Shown here: piece after piece, positions 33,914 to 43,610 of the stretch
Position numbering within the stretch: the stretch's first letter is position 1
Layout: each line of letters starts with the position of its first letter
Source: Rhizobium sp. ASV20
Lineage (GTDB): Bacteria; Pseudomonadota; Alphaproteobacteria; Rhizobiales; Rhizobiaceae
NCBI RefSeq assembly: GCF_016429015.1
Contig: NZ_JAELTU010000023.1
Span: 1 to 64,000, forward strand
Reading direction: 5' to 3'
DNA: 64,000 nt
The notes under the pieces: generated by a model
The model's input: the letters and a program-made list of their open reading frames with translations, nothing else
Database searches by the model: none
What the model was told of the DNA's origin: nothing
Program-made: the position numbers and the translations under genes

Positions 33914-35365
33914 ATGGACTCGCCTGATCTCAATTCGCAGGGCCAGACTTTCGCAGTCGAACGCAATCCTCGCCTGCGTTACATCATCCCTGCTGTCGTT
34001 GCTGTTGCTTTCCTGATGGAGCAGCTGGATTCGACCATTCTCATAACTGCCGTACCGGATATCGCCAAAAGCCTCGCAACGACCCCGGTGCGCATGAACC
34101 TGGCGGTGACCACCTATATCCTCACCCTTGCCATGTTCATTCCGGTGAGCGGCTGGTTTGCGGATCGCTTTGGGGCGCGCCGCATATTCGCGCTTTCCCT
34201 TTGCATTTTTACGATCGGCTCGATCCTGTGCGGCCTGGCGACCAGCCTGCCCATGCTGATCGCGATGCGCGCATTGCAGGGCTTCGGCGGCGCGATGATG
34301 ACGCCCGTCGGGCGCCTCATCCTCATCCGCAGCTTCCCGCGTAGCCAGCTTGTGACCGCCATGACCTACATGACCCTGCCCGCCGTCATGGGGCCGGTCA
34401 TCGGACCTGTGCTTGGCGGCTTCCTGACGACTTATCTTTCCTGGCGCTGGATATTCTGGGTGAACCTGCCCTTTGGCCTGATCGGCATCTTCATGGCATT
34501 GCGTTATGTCGAAGATACCGAACGCGACGAAACGATCAGGTTCGACTTTCCCGGCTTCGTCATGGTCGGTCTCGGCTGCGTATTGCTGCAATACGGGATC
34601 GAGAATATCGGTCGCCCTGTGATTCCGGTTTGGGCAATTTTCGTCGCCCTCGCTGCCGCCGGCCTGCTGCTCGCAGGCTTCATCCGCTATGCGAGAACGG
34701 CCGAGGCACCGGCTGTCGACCTTACCCTGTTCCGGCTCAGAACCTTCCGCATCGGCACCTTGGCCGGCGGCATCTGTCGTGTCGGGTTGAACGGCGTTCC
34801 CTTCCTGCTGCCGTTGATGCTGCAGGTCGGCTTCGGCCTGAGCCCGATCGTCTCAGGCACGCTAACCTTCGTCAGCGCTCTCAGCGCGCTCGTCGTGCGG
34901 CCCGTATCGGTGAAACTTCTGAAGCTCTATGGTTTCGAACGCATCCTGACATGGAGTGCAGTCTTCGGCGCGGCCGTCGTCGCCGGATTCGCCCTGATTA
35001 CGCCGAGCACACCGCACTGGGTCATCATCGTCTACGTTTTCGTCTTCGGGCTGGCGCGGGCGGCGCAGTTCATGACCTCAAACACCCTGTCATATTCCGA
35101 TACGCCCGCCGCCCAGCTCAGCCGTGCGACCAGTCTCGGCGGCGTCCTTCAGCAGTTGAGCGTCAGCTTCGGCGTTTCCGTCGCTGCGATGCTGCTTGGC
35201 CTGGTCACGCTGGATGGTTCGCCGCTGACGCCGGAAAAATTCCACATGGCGTTTCTGCTGATGGCGGTAATCCCTCTTCTCGGCATACCCGGCTTCCTCA
35301 AGCTGCAACCGGAAGACGGCGTGCAGGTAAGTGGCCACCAGCGCCGACCGAAACAATCATCGTAG
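33914..35365 (+). CDS. MFS transporter, DHA2 (EmrB/QacA-like) drug exporter
   Basis: About 483 residues with 13-14 membrane segments. The motif QLDSTILITAVPDIAKSL (about 35-52), motif A variant GWFADRFGARRIF near 80, and motif C GPVIGPVLGGFLTTYLSWRWIFWVNLPFG near 150 identify the drug:H+ antiporter-2 family. It exports toxic compounds using the proton gradient. ATG 33914 matches the usual N-terminal length, while ATG 33854 is in frame, and neither has a strong ribosome site. It converges with spoVR. No regulator or adaptor gene lies beside it, so the substrate is open. Confidence 0.9.
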   Translation: MDSPDLNSQGQTFAVERNPRLRYIIPAVVAVAFLMEQLDSTILITAVPDIAKSLATTPVRMNLAVTTYILTLAMFIPVSGWFADRFGARRIFALSLCIFTIGSILCGLATSLPMLIAMRALQGFGGAMMTPVGRLILIRSFPRSQLVTAMTYMTLPAVMGPVIGPVLGGFLTTYLSWRWIFWVNLPFGLIGIFMALRYVEDTERDETIRFDFPGFVMVGLGCVLLQYGIENIGRPVIPVWAIFVALAAAGLLLAGFIRYARTAEAPAVDLTLFRLRTFRIGTLAGGICRVGLNGVPFLLPLMLQVGFGLSPIVSGTLTFVSALSALVVRPVSVKLLKLYGFERILTWSAVFGAAVVAGFALITPSTPHWVIIVYVFVFGLARAAQFMTSNTLSYSDTPAAQLSRATSLGGVLQQLSVSFGVSVAAMLLGLVTLDGSPLTPEKFHMAFLLMAVIPLLGIPGFLKLQPEDGVQVSGHQRRPKQSS

Positions 35366-35377
35366 TCAAGTCAGCGC

Positions 35378-36928
35378 TTATGCCGCAAGTGCCGAAGCGC
35401 GTGGATGAACCAGGTGATCGCGAAGCACCGTGCCCGAGCGGTCGACTTCCTGCATCAGCACATCGTAGCTCCAAAGGTCGGCCAGGTGCTGCAGCACGCG
35501 CTTGGCGTCCATGTCCTCAAGCAGCGTGCCATTCAGCACTGTATGCCTGAGCAGGAGCTTTCTGTCGCCGGAAAGGTCGACATCGACGATCTCGATATGC
35601 GGATCGATCCAGCCCACGTCATATTGCCGCGCCAGTTCCCGACGGATGCGCAGATAGCCGCGCTCGTCATGGATCGCCGCCACCTTCAGCCCCTCTTCCT
35701 CCTCCGGATCGTCGGTCAGCTGGAACATCCGCATCTTGCGCATCAGATGCGGACTGAGGAACTGTGAGACGAAGCTCTCATCGCGATAGTTCGCCCAGAG
35801 ATCGCGCAGCACCGCCATGGCGTCACCTGTCCCCGCGATCTCCGGAAACCACTGGCGATCCTCATCCTTCGGCCTCGTTACGATGCGCTCGATATCCTGC
35901 ATCATAGCGAAGCCGATGGCGTAGGGATTGAGGCCGGAATAACGCTGATCGTTGAAGGTCGGCTGGAAAACCACGTTGGTATGTGATTTCAGGAATTCCA
36001 GAAAATCGCCGTCGCTAATGCCGCCAAGCTCATGTAGTCGCGTCATGATGCGATAGTGCACATAGGTCGCCGTGCCCTCGTTCATCACCTTGGTCTGGCT
36101 CTGCGGGTAGAAATATTGGGCGACATGCCGCACGATGCGAATGATCTCGCGCTGCCAGGGCTTCAGCCGCGGTGCCATTTTCTCGAGAAAATATAAGATG
36201 TTCTCTTGCGGCAGACCGGCCAGTGAGCGCCGGCGTTCCAGATCGAGATCGGGCGCCTTCTTGCCCGACCCGGCCGGGATGGTGCGCCAGAGGTCGTTGA
36301 AAATCTTCTCATCATATTCGCGCCGCTCGCGCTCGCGCTTTTCCTCATCGCGCAAATCCGGGGTCTTCTTCCCGGCATAGCGATGGACGCCGTGCGACAT
36401 CAGCGCATGCGCCGCATCCAGTGTCCGCTCCACGGCTGCGTGGCCGTAGCGCTCCTCGCAGCGTGCGATATAGCTCTTGGCGAAATTGAGATAATCGAGA
36501 ATCCCTTCCGCATCCGTCCAGAGCTTGAAGAGGTAGTTGTTCTTGAAGAAATGGTTATGGCCGAAGGCAGCATGCGCGATGACCAGCGCCTGCATCGTCG
36601 CCGTGTTCTCCTCCATCAGATAGGAAATGCACGGCGAGCTGTTGATGACGATCTCATAGGCAAGACCGCGCAGCCCCTTGCGATAGAAGGCCTCGTGATG
36701 CGCGAAATGCTTGCCGAAGGACCAATGCTTGTAGAAGAGCGGCATGCCGATCGAGGAATAGACGTCGAGCATCTGCTCGGCGGTGATGATCTCGATCTGA
36801 TTGGGGTAGACGTCGAGGCCAAGCTCCCCGACGGCAATCTTCTCGCAGGCATCGTGGATTCGCTGGATGGTGGCGAAATCCCAGTCCGCACCCTCAAAAA
36901 GCCGTTCCATCGATGCTTTCGCCATCAT
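35378..36928 (-). CDS. SpoVR family protein
   Basis: A 516-residue SpoVR-like protein (YcgB in E. coli). The family segments GLDVYPNQIEIITAEQMLD, MPLFYKHWSFGKHF, EIVINSSPCISYLMEENT and a C-terminal LRHTVLNGTLLEDMDA are visible. The function is unknown, but the gene is nearly always third after prkA and yeaH and is linked to stress or stationary phase. ATG 36928 overlaps the yeaH stop (ATGATG), with AAGGAG just upstream. ATG 36925 has better spacing. It is soluble, with no signal peptide. Confidence 0.93.
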   Translation of the reverse strand: MMAKASMERLFEGADWDFATIQRIHDACEKIAVGELGLDVYPNQIEIITAEQMLDVYSSIGMPLFYKHWSFGKHFAHHEAFYRKGLRGLAYEIVINSSPCISYLMEENTATMQALVIAHAAFGHNHFFKNNYLFKLWTDAEGILDYLNFAKSYIARCEERYGHAAVERTLDAAHALMSHGVHRYAGKKTPDLRDEEKRERERREYDEKIFNDLWRTIPAGSGKKAPDLDLERRRSLAGLPQENILYFLEKMAPRLKPWQREIIRIVRHVAQYFYPQSQTKVMNEGTATYVHYRIMTRLHELGGISDGDFLEFLKSHTNVVFQPTFNDQRYSGLNPYAIGFAMMQDIERIVTRPKDEDRQWFPEIAGTGDAMAVLRDLWANYRDESFVSQFLSPHLMRKMRMFQLTDDPEEEEGLKVAAIHDERGYLRIRRELARQYDVGWIDPHIEIVDVDLSGDRKLLLRHTVLNGTLLEDMDAKRVLQHLADLWSYDVLMQEVDRSGTVLRDHLVHPRASALAA

Positions 36929-38196
36929 CCACTCCTTGTTTCCGCAGTCCGGCGCTGGAAGAGATCGTGGAAGACCGGATAGATCTGGCTGCGATCGTTC
37001 ACGCGCCGCATCGAGAGCACGGGCCAGGCTGCCTGCAACCGCTCGTAAAGCGACCAGATCGCCGAACCGGACGAGATCGCCACGCCGCGCGCCTCCCCCA
37101 CTTCCAGATAGGCGAAATACTGGCAGACCGGCAGAATCTCGCCGGTCAACAGCGCCGCCGTTGTGGCATTGTCTGAATAGGCATTGTCACCATCCGATGC
37201 CTGCGCCGCATAGATGTTCCAGTCGGATGCCGGGAAGCGGTCATGCACGATCCGGCGCATGGCTTCGAGCGCGCTGGAAACCTGCGTGCCGCCGGTTGCA
37301 GGGCTGCGGAAGAAGGTCTCCTCGTCCACCTCCTCAGCCACGTCCGTGTGGCGGATGAAGACAATCTCCACCCGACGATACTGCCGGGTGAGGAAGATAT
37401 AGAGCAGCATGTAGAAGCGCTTGGCGAGATCCTTCATGTGCTCCGACATCGAGCCGGAGACGTCCATCAGGCAGAACATCACGGCCTGCGCCACCGGTTT
37501 CGGCTCATTCTCGAACCGCCGATAGCGAATGTCGATCGGGTCGATGTAGGGAATGCGCCGGACCTTGGATTCCAGCAGCTTGATCTCGGCCTCGAGCTGC
37601 GCCCGGCGCGTCTCGTCCTTGCACTCTTCCGCCTCTTCGACGAGTTTGGCGACCGTTTCCGGCTTCGGCCGATGCAGGGCGACACGGCGCATCATCGCCA
37701 GCCGCATGGTGCGGTTGATGGCGAGATTGGCGGGCGAGCCGGTGACGGAGTAGCCGGAGCGGACCGGATTGATCTGATCCGCCGACATCAGTCGACGCTT
37801 GGCAAGATCCGGCAGCTCAAGATCATCGAGGAAGAGATCGAGGAATTCGTCGCGTGTCAGGATGAAGCGGAAGGCGTCTTCGCCGGTGCCGTCACCGCCC
37901 GCCTGAGGCTTGCCGCCACCACCCTCGGGACGCGGCAGAATATCACCCTCGAGGAAGTCCTTGTTGCCGGGAAGAATATGCTCCTTCAGCCCCTCGGGGC
38001 CGCGATGGAACCGAGGCTCCTCGGTTCCATCCAGTGGAATGCTGATTTCGCCACCTTTCAGAATGTCCTGAATGTCGCGTTTCTGAGAGGATTCATAGAC
38101 CGCTCTCTGCACCAGCGCTTTTGCTCTTCGCAAAAATCGTTGACGATTTTCTAGACTTTTTCCGCCTGGGTTCAGGCGTCTGTCAACAATGTGCAT
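36925..38196 (-). CDS. yeaH: YeaH/YhbH family protein (DUF444, vWA-type)
   Basis: A 423-residue protein with a C-terminal von Willebrand A-type domain. The metal-ion site is MDVSGSMSEHMKD (near residue 240), with further MIDAS elements TGGTQVSSALE and ASDGDNAYSD. The N-terminus is charged and includes a glycine-rich stretch (PEGGGGKPQAGG) near 95. It is the middle gene of prkA-yeaH-spoVR and probably works with the PrkA kinase in stress adaptation. The biochemical role is unknown. AAGGA lies close before the ATG. Confidence 0.93.
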   Translation of the reverse strand: MHIVDRRLNPGGKSLENRQRFLRRAKALVQRAVYESSQKRDIQDILKGGEISIPLDGTEEPRFHRGPEGLKEHILPGNKDFLEGDILPRPEGGGGKPQAGGDGTGEDAFRFILTRDEFLDLFLDDLELPDLAKRRLMSADQINPVRSGYSVTGSPANLAINRTMRLAMMRRVALHRPKPETVAKLVEEAEECKDETRRAQLEAEIKLLESKVRRIPYIDPIDIRYRRFENEPKPVAQAVMFCLMDVSGSMSEHMKDLAKRFYMLLYIFLTRQYRRVEIVFIRHTDVAEEVDEETFFRSPATGGTQVSSALEAMRRIVHDRFPASDWNIYAAQASDGDNAYSDNATTAALLTGEILPVCQYFAYLEVGEARGVAISSGSAIWSLYERLQAAWPVLSMRRVNDRSQIYPVFHDLFQRRTAETRSG

Positions 38197-38214
38197 TCCT
38201 TCTTCCTTGGTGGC

Positions 38215-40161
38215 TCATCCCGCCTGTTTTACACGCATGTACCATTCCACAAGCCGTCGAACCTGACGCTCGGTATAGCCTCGCGCCACCATTCGTTCGA
38301 CGAATTCGCCATGTTTCTTTTCGGACTCGCCGTCCTTCTTGGATCCGAACGAGATAACAGGCAAAAGATCCTCCACCTGAGAGAACATCCGCTTTTCGAT
38401 GACTTCGCGGATCTTCTCGTAGCTCGTCCAGGAGGGGTTTTTGCCACCGTGGCTCGCCCTTGCTCTCAGGCAGAACTTGACGATCTCGTTGCGGAAATCC
38501 TTCGGATTGGCGATGCCGGCCGGCTTCTCGATCTTGGTGAGCTCCTGGTTGAGAAGCTCGCGATCCAGAAGCTGGCCCGTATCCGGATCCTTGAAATCGA
38601 CATCCTCGATCCAGGCATCGGCATAGTCGACATAACGATCGAAGAGGTTCTGTCCGTAATCCGAATAGGATTCCAGATAGGCCTTCTGGATCTCATGCCC
38701 GATAAACTCCGCATAGCGTGGCCCAAGCTCGCTCTTGATGAACTCGATGTAGAGCTTTTCGGTTTCGAGCGGCAACTGTTCCCTGCGGATCGACTGCTCC
38801 AGCATATACATCAGATGCACCGGATCGGCACCGATCTCGGTCGTGTCATAGTTGAAGGTCGCTGCCAGCACCTTGAAGGCGAAGCGGGTAGATGCCCCGT
38901 CCATGCCTTCGTCGACACCGGCGGTATCGCGATATTCCTGCACGCTGCGTGCTCTCGGATCGGTCTCCTTCAGGCTCTCGCCGTCATAGACCCGAAGCTT
39001 GGAGAAAGCAGTCGAATTCTCATGCTTGGAAAGCCGCGTCAGAACCGTGAAGCGGGCAAGCGTTTCGAGCGTCGAGGGCGCGCAAGGCGCATCGCTGAGC
39101 TCGGATTCCTCGATCAGCTTCTCGTAGATCTTCTGCTCTTCGGTGACCCGCAGGCAATAAGGCACCTTCACGACACAGATACGGTCGATGAAAGCCTCAT
39201 TGTTCTTGTTGGCCTTGAAGGTCTGCCACTCAGACTCGTTGGAGTGGGCCAGAATGATGCCTGAGAACGGTATCGCGCCGATATTCTCGGTGCCGATATA
39301 GTTGCCTTCCTGCGTTGCCGTGAGCAACGGATGCAGCATCTTGATCGGCGCCTTGAACATCTCGACGAATTCGAGAATGCCCTGGTTGGCGCGGTTCAAT
39401 GCACCCGAATAGCTGTAGGCGTCCGGGTCGTTCTGCGCCAGGCTTTCGAGCTTGCGGATATCCACCTTGCCGACCAGCGAGGAAATATCCTGGTTGTTCT
39501 CGTCACCCGGCTCCGTCTTGGCGACGGCGATTTGCCGCAGCCTCGACGGCTGCAGGCGAACGACGCGGAAGCGGGAAATGTCGCCTTCGAACTCTTCCAG
39601 TCGCTTCAGGCACCAGGGGCTCATGAGCCCCGTCAGGCGCCGGCGCGGAATGCCATAGCGTTCCTCGAGCATCGGCCCCATGGTCACCGGGTCGAACAGG
39701 CTGAGCGGGCTTTCGAAGACCGGGCTCAGCTCGTTTCCGGCCTTGAGCACATGGATGGGATGGACCTCCATCAGCGACTTCAGCCGCTCGGCAAGCGATG
39801 ACTTGCCGCCGCCGACGGGGCCGAGCAGATAGAGGATCTGCTTGCGCTCCTCCAGCCCCTGGGCCGCATGCCGGAAGAAGGCGACGATACGCTCTATCGT
39901 CTCTTCCATGCCGAAAAAGCCCGCAAACGCCGGATAGGTCCGGATGGTCCGGTTCATGAAGATACGCCCAAGTCTCGTGTCTTTGGCCGTATCGATCAGC
40001 AGGGGTTCTCCCATGGCTGCCAGCAGCCGCTCTGCCGCATTTGCGTACATGAGCGGATCCTCCCGGCACCCTTCCAGGTATTCGGAGAATGACATCTCGA
40101 CTTCGCGCCGTGCTTCGAAAGTACGGGCGAACGTGTTGAATAGAACATCGTTGTTTGACAT
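38215..40161 (-). CDS. prkA: PrkA family serine protein kinase
   Basis: A AAA+-type protein of 648 residues. The N-terminal PrkA domain includes MSFSEYLEGCREDPLMYANAAER and Walker A GPVGGGKSS at 114-122. The central SGIILAHSNESEWQTF and AFIDRICVVKVPYCLR segments and a C-terminal PrkA kinase-like domain follow. Described members phosphorylate proteins or act as AAA+ proteases in stress and sporulation. It is the first gene of the operon, with YeaH and SpoVR downstream. An AT-rich 440-base region lies upstream, with no clear promoter boxes. Confidence 0.95.
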   Translation of the reverse strand: MSNNDVLFNTFARTFEARREVEMSFSEYLEGCREDPLMYANAAERLLAAMGEPLLIDTAKDTRLGRIFMNRTIRTYPAFAGFFGMEETIERIVAFFRHAAQGLEERKQILYLLGPVGGGKSSLAERLKSLMEVHPIHVLKAGNELSPVFESPLSLFDPVTMGPMLEERYGIPRRRLTGLMSPWCLKRLEEFEGDISRFRVVRLQPSRLRQIAVAKTEPGDENNQDISSLVGKVDIRKLESLAQNDPDAYSYSGALNRANQGILEFVEMFKAPIKMLHPLLTATQEGNYIGTENIGAIPFSGIILAHSNESEWQTFKANKNNEAFIDRICVVKVPYCLRVTEEQKIYEKLIEESELSDAPCAPSTLETLARFTVLTRLSKHENSTAFSKLRVYDGESLKETDPRARSVQEYRDTAGVDEGMDGASTRFAFKVLAATFNYDTTEIGADPVHLMYMLEQSIRREQLPLETEKLYIEFIKSELGPRYAEFIGHEIQKAYLESYSDYGQNLFDRYVDYADAWIEDVDFKDPDTGQLLDRELLNQELTKIEKPAGIANPKDFRNEIVKFCLRARASHGGKNPSWTSYEKIREVIEKRMFSQVEDLLPVISFGSKKDGESEKKHGEFVERMVARGYTERQVRRLVEWYMRVKQAG

Positions 40162-40747
40162 GGCGCCCCGTTAGCTTGCTATTGCAAATAAACGCTGGAC
40201 TTAACGAGATCACTTGACCCCGCTATATCTAAGGTGCGGTATCAGTCTCTTCGAATCAATAGGTGACCCGTACAATAATTCGTACGCCTGATTGTAAATA
40301 CCATCAACATCTTGAAGTGCTCATGCACTAAATTAATGAAGAACCATCTTCAAGTTGTCGTGATGGAGAATTAGCCATCACAGGATGCATGGTCTCGCCA
40401 AAGAATTCCACTAGGCTTTCCATACGGAAATCCGGTCCGACGACGAATTGGTTTCAGTTCGCGTCGAGACCCATTGTCCGCATGATTTGGGAGAAAAGAT
40501 GGTGTTAAGGGGCGTCTCGCAACCGAGCACACGAAGGATGGGCCAAACTTTAGCCAGAATATACCAAAGGCGACGCAATGTGTCGGTATCATTTTTTTAT
40601 TAGTTGAAGATGGGACGGAATTGGACAAACGCGATCACCGTTAGAGTACCATTCAAAGCAAACTCGAAGTGGAGGCTCCGAGAACATGGCTATTTGCCAT
40701 CAGAAATAATGAATTGCCGATCCCGCAAACTGGAGAAAAAAAGGAAG
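40162..40747. other. AT-richer intergenic stretch beside prkA
   Basis: Nearly 590 bases without a supported gene. The composition is visibly more AT-rich than the flanks. It must hold the prkA promoter (leftward) and that of the gene at 40748 (rightward), but no convincing -35/-10 pair was found. A minus-strand frame at 40371-40628 has no family resemblance. Confidence 0.5.
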
Positions 40748-41488
40748 ATGGTTGAAAGTCAGCGATGGACGTTCTTCGGTCGAGTGCTTCCCAACAATGT
40801 ACCTATTACATTGGGCGTGCCGTTACGCGGTGGCGCCCAAGTTAATGATGCATATTCGCTAGGTTGTGAATTCGAAGTCAGATTGCATTTGGGGCAGCTG
40901 GTTGTTGATGCCAATTTTTCAGGTCAGGACTTGCATCTGGAAACCATGCGAAATTTCATAAGGGAACAGGCCGAACATCTTGTGGCACTAATCGGCTATA
41001 AATTCGGCGGAACATTTGATGTAGAGATATTGGCCGCTTCCCGTGAAGGAACGAATGACTGGGCAGTCTTTGGAAACGAAATCGGGTGTCTGGTGAATGC
41101 AAGACCTGACCGATTTGCTCCGCTGCAGGTAGATCTCTTTCAAGCCGTGTTAACAAATCAATATGCGTGTTTGGTCCTGTCTGATTTTCAGCGCGCAATG
41201 CGAGAGGACACGGGGTTTTATTGTTATCGGGCGATCGAATCAATGATGCAATCAGTTAAGCAAGATCACGGGCTAACTGAAAAACCTGCATGGGCTAGGC
41301 TGCGCAACGACCTAAAAATCAGCCAAGACTCAATTTATCGCGTTAAGGACTTCGCAGATCCAGTCCGGCACGGCAAAACAAAAGGTATGTCAGACGATGA
41401 CCGTGCCGAGATTCTCTCAACCACGGACAAAATTATCGATCGTTTCCTGAGATATCTGTTGTCAGGACGGCAGCCGCTATCAGCCTGA
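40748..41488 (+). CDS. Hypothetical protein with possible C-terminal HEPN-like helical domain
   Basis: I do not recognise this 246-residue protein. It starts MVESQRWTFFGRVLPNNVPI, has a beta-rich N-terminal half (to about 125), and a helical C-terminal half. There YCYRAIESMMQSV and DFADPVRHGK (Arg207-His208) recall the R-x-H type motif of HEPN RNases, but the match is short. ATG 40748 follows AAGGAAG, and the frame extends to 40604. Codon use is AT-richer than its neighbours. It stands alone between prkA and tRNA-Phe, a typical place for acquired genes. Defence function is a guess. Confidence 0.65.
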   Translation: MVESQRWTFFGRVLPNNVPITLGVPLRGGAQVNDAYSLGCEFEVRLHLGQLVVDANFSGQDLHLETMRNFIREQAEHLVALIGYKFGGTFDVEILAASREGTNDWAVFGNEIGCLVNARPDRFAPLQVDLFQAVLTNQYACLVLSDFQRAMREDTGFYCYRAIESMMQSVKQDHGLTEKPAWARLRNDLKISQDSIYRVKDFADPVRHGKTKGMSDDDRAEILSTTDKIIDRFLRYLLSGRQPLSA

Positions 41489-41583
41489 CAAGCTCGGCTG
41501 ACTATCTTTGACAGCTTCATTTGGATGCGAAACTCAGCCGTCACACACGAAAAATGCTTATAGGGTGACGTTGCTTCGAAAAA

Positions 41584-41659
41584 TGGTGCCCAGAGCCGGA
41601 ATCGAACCAGCGACACGCGGATTTTCAATCCGCTGCTCTACCAACTGAGCTATCTGGGC
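41584..41659 (-). tRNA. tRNA-Phe (GAA)
   Basis: A 76-base tRNA read on the minus strand: acceptor GCCCAGA pairs with TCTGGGC, the D-arm is TAGCTCAGTTGGTAGAGC, the anticodon loop TTGAAAA gives anticodon GAA, the T-arm is GGTTCGATTCC, and CCA is encoded. Confidence 0.97.
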
Positions 41660-41855
41660 ATCCAAGCTTCACGTCAAACGAAGAGCCTTGGCAGGCGCTG
41701 GGCGGTTGGTTCGCCCCGGAAGCGAGCGGGGTTATAGCATCTTGTTCGGCCATGTCCAGCAGCAAATGACTCTTTTTTGACAGGAAATGGAATTTTGGTA
41801 ATTCGCGAACAAAATGAAAGGGTTCGTAAGCTCGGGCAACGCGGGAAAACCGCGT

Positions 41856-42071
41856 TCAGCCCTGATCGGAGCCGTCAGCTTTCGTCTCATCCTCGGTGAC
41901 GGGGATAGCGTAAGAGCCGTTCAACCAGCGCGAAAGATCGAGCGAGCGGCAACGATCCGAGCAGAATGGATAATGCTCGCGCACCGAAGGCTGGCCGCAT
42001 TCCGCGCAGGGACGCGTCTTTCGCAGCGGCTCGACCTTCGAGCCAACCTTGATCTCATCGATTTTCGCCAT
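41856..42071 (-). CDS. yacG: DNA gyrase inhibitor YacG
   Basis: A 71-residue zinc protein with four ligands Cys22, Cys25, Cys37 and Cys41 (RPCAECG, PFCSDRCRSLDLSRWL), the YacG/DUF329 signature. It binds gyrase B and blocks DNA binding in E. coli. The start ATG 42071 gives MAKIDEIKVG. Longer frames upstream overlap maf and are not supported. It lies four bases after maf, as in many alphaproteobacteria, at the end of the housekeeping block. Confidence 0.93.
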   Translation of the reverse strand: MAKIDEIKVGSKVEPLRKTRPCAECGQPSVREHYPFCSDRCRSLDLSRWLNGSYAIPVTEDETKADGSDQG

Positions 42072-42075
42072 GTCG

Positions 42076-42696
42076 CTATCCTTCCTGCCATCCGGCGTGG
42101 ACATCGAAGCCCTCGCCCGCCAGCAGAAGCATGGTTTCATAAAGCGGCAATCCCACGACATTGGTGTAGGAACCGACAAGTTTCTGCACGAAGGAGCCGG
42201 CAAGCCCCTGAATGCCATAGGCTCCCGCCTTGCCGCGCCACTGGCCCGACGCAAGGTACATTTCGATGTCGCGGCCGGAAAGCCGCTTGAAGCGCACCTT
42301 CGTCTCGACCACCTTCTGGCGCAGCTTGCGATCCGGCGTGATCAGGCAGATGCCGGTATAGACGACATGGCCGCGGCCGGAGAGCAAATGCAGCGCCGAA
42401 GAGGCTTCGTCGATGAACTCCGCCTTCGGCAGGATGCGGCGCCCGACGGCAACCACCGTATCGGCCGACAGGATATAGCTACCTTGCCATGCCGCATCGC
42501 TCTTGATGGCTGCAAAAGCCGCCTCACCCTTTTCAGCCGAAAGCCGCCGCGCCAGCGAGCGCGGATGCTCCGACTTCTTCGGCGTCTCATCGATATCCAT
42601 CGGCATGAGGCGCGCGGGTTCGATGCCGGACTGGTGCAGCAGCTCGACGCGGCGCGGCGATCCTGAAGCCAGTATCAGCTTATGTTTCAACGCCAT
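42076..42696 (-). CDS. maf: Maf-like nucleotide pyrophosphatase
   Basis: A 206-residue protein starting [20 protein letters not shown], the Maf signature. An [11 protein letters not shown] motif with the metal-binding Asp is near residue 85, and [11 protein letters not shown] near 160. The family hydrolyses non-canonical or canonical nucleoside triphosphates to monophosphates. GAGG precedes the ATG by four bases. Gene order infA - maf - yacG is conserved in rhizobia. Subfamily (YhdE or YceF) not resolved. Confidence 0.93.
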   Translation of the reverse strand: MALKHKLILASGSPRRVELLHQSGIEPARLMPMDIDETPKKSEHPRSLARRLSAEKGEAAFAAIKSDAAWQGSYILSADTVVAVGRRILPKAEFIDEASSALHLLSGRGHVVYTGICLITPDRKLRQKVVETKVRFKRLSGRDIEMYLASGQWRGKAGAYGIQGLAGSFVQKLVGSYTNVVGLPLYETMLLLAGEGFDVHAGWQEG

Positions 42697-42775
42697 CAGA
42701 CCTCGACCTGTGATGCGGGAATGAAAACCGGCTCTAGAGCGTGACCTGAGATCATCCGCTCCAGCGAGCGGCGGA

Positions 42776-42994
42776 CTACTTGAAACGGTAGGTGATGCGG
42801 CCCTTGGTCAGGTCATAGGGGGTCATTTCCACCAGCACCTTGTCGCCGGCAAGAACGCGGATGCGGTTCTTGCGCATGCGGCCCGCCGTGTGGGCGATGA
42901 TCTCATGCTCGTTTTCCAGCTTTACGCGGAAGGTCGCGTTCGGCAGGAGTTCGGTGACGACACCGGGAAATTCGAGGACTTCTTCTTTCGGCAT
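42776..42994 (-). CDS. infA: Translation initiation factor IF-1
   Basis: A protein of 72 residues ([20 protein letters not shown]), a single OB fold with the universal [32 protein letters not shown] and [16 protein letters not shown] segments. It binds the 30S A site during initiation. Start ATG 42994 is fixed by family length. A frame extension to 43078 is not used. Confidence 0.97.
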   Translation of the reverse strand: MPKEEVLEFPGVVTELLPNATFRVKLENEHEIIAHTAGRMRKNRIRVLAGDKVLVEMTPYDLTKGRITYRFK

Positions 42995-43137
42995 TAAAGC
43001 TTCTTTTCCTGTCGGTTGGGGTCGGCGCCCATGGCAAAAAGCCGGGGGTCGCCGGAAATTTGCGCGGAAACTACACAATCATCGCGGTTTTGTGAACCTC
43101 GTTGATAAGGGTTTCTGCATTTGTTTCATCGACAGCT

Positions 43138-43605
43138 CTAAAGCGAACCACGATGCTCCACAAGTCGGCTCTCGATCAGCCCGAGTAAATGATCCCGAAC
43201 GCCGCGATAGGCATCGAGAACCTGGTCACGCGTGCCATCGGTCGCAGAGGGGTCCATGGTCGGCCAATAGATGACGTCTATGGCGTTCGCCCGCGTCAGC
43301 TCAAGCGCGGCATGGTGCGCCTCCGGCGAGAGCGTGATGATGACATCGAAGAAGTCGTCCTCCAGCTCTTCCAGGGTCTGCGGCTGCCGGCGCCCCAGAG
43401 AAAGCCCGATCTCATCGAGCACGACGTCCACGAAGGGATTGCGCTCGCCGGCCCGCACGCCGGCCGAGGCTATATAGGTGCCCTGCGGCAGCATGCTACG
43501 CGCGATCGCTTCAGCCATCGGCGAGCGGATGGCGTTGAGCCCGCACATGAAGAGGATGGCGCCGGGCGCTTTGCCGTTGTGCTCGATCACATGCGGCTGC
43601 TCCAT
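43138..43605 (-). CDS. Low-molecular-weight protein-tyrosine-phosphatase-like protein
   Basis: About 155 residues. The phosphatase loop Cys21-x5-Arg27-Ser (MCGLNAIRS) lies near the N-terminus and the general-acid Asp sits in WPTMDPSATDG near 115. This is the rhizobial variant next to UPF0262. It may dephosphorylate Tyr or arsenylated substrates (LMW-PTP and arsenate-reductase relatives), and the substrate is unknown. ATG 43605 lies five bases past the upstream stop. GTG 43614 would give a GTGA overlap. Confidence 0.88.
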   Translation of the reverse strand: MEQPHVIEHNGKAPGAILFMCGLNAIRSPMAEAIARSMLPQGTYIASAGVRAGERNPFVDVVLDEIGLSLGRRQPQTLEELEDDFFDVIITLSPEAHHAALELTRANAIDVIYWPTMDPSATDGTRDQVLDAYRGVRDHLLGLIESRLVEHRGSL

Positions 43606-43610
43606 GCCGC

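Noticed and set aside
40371-40628. An 85-codon minus-strand frame in the AT-richer islet
   Set aside because: Low complexity, no start signal, no recognisable domain.
40162-41583. Possible integrated element at tRNA-Phe
   Set aside because: No integrase and no copy of the tRNA 3' end were found on the far side, so only an acquired-gene islet is claimed.
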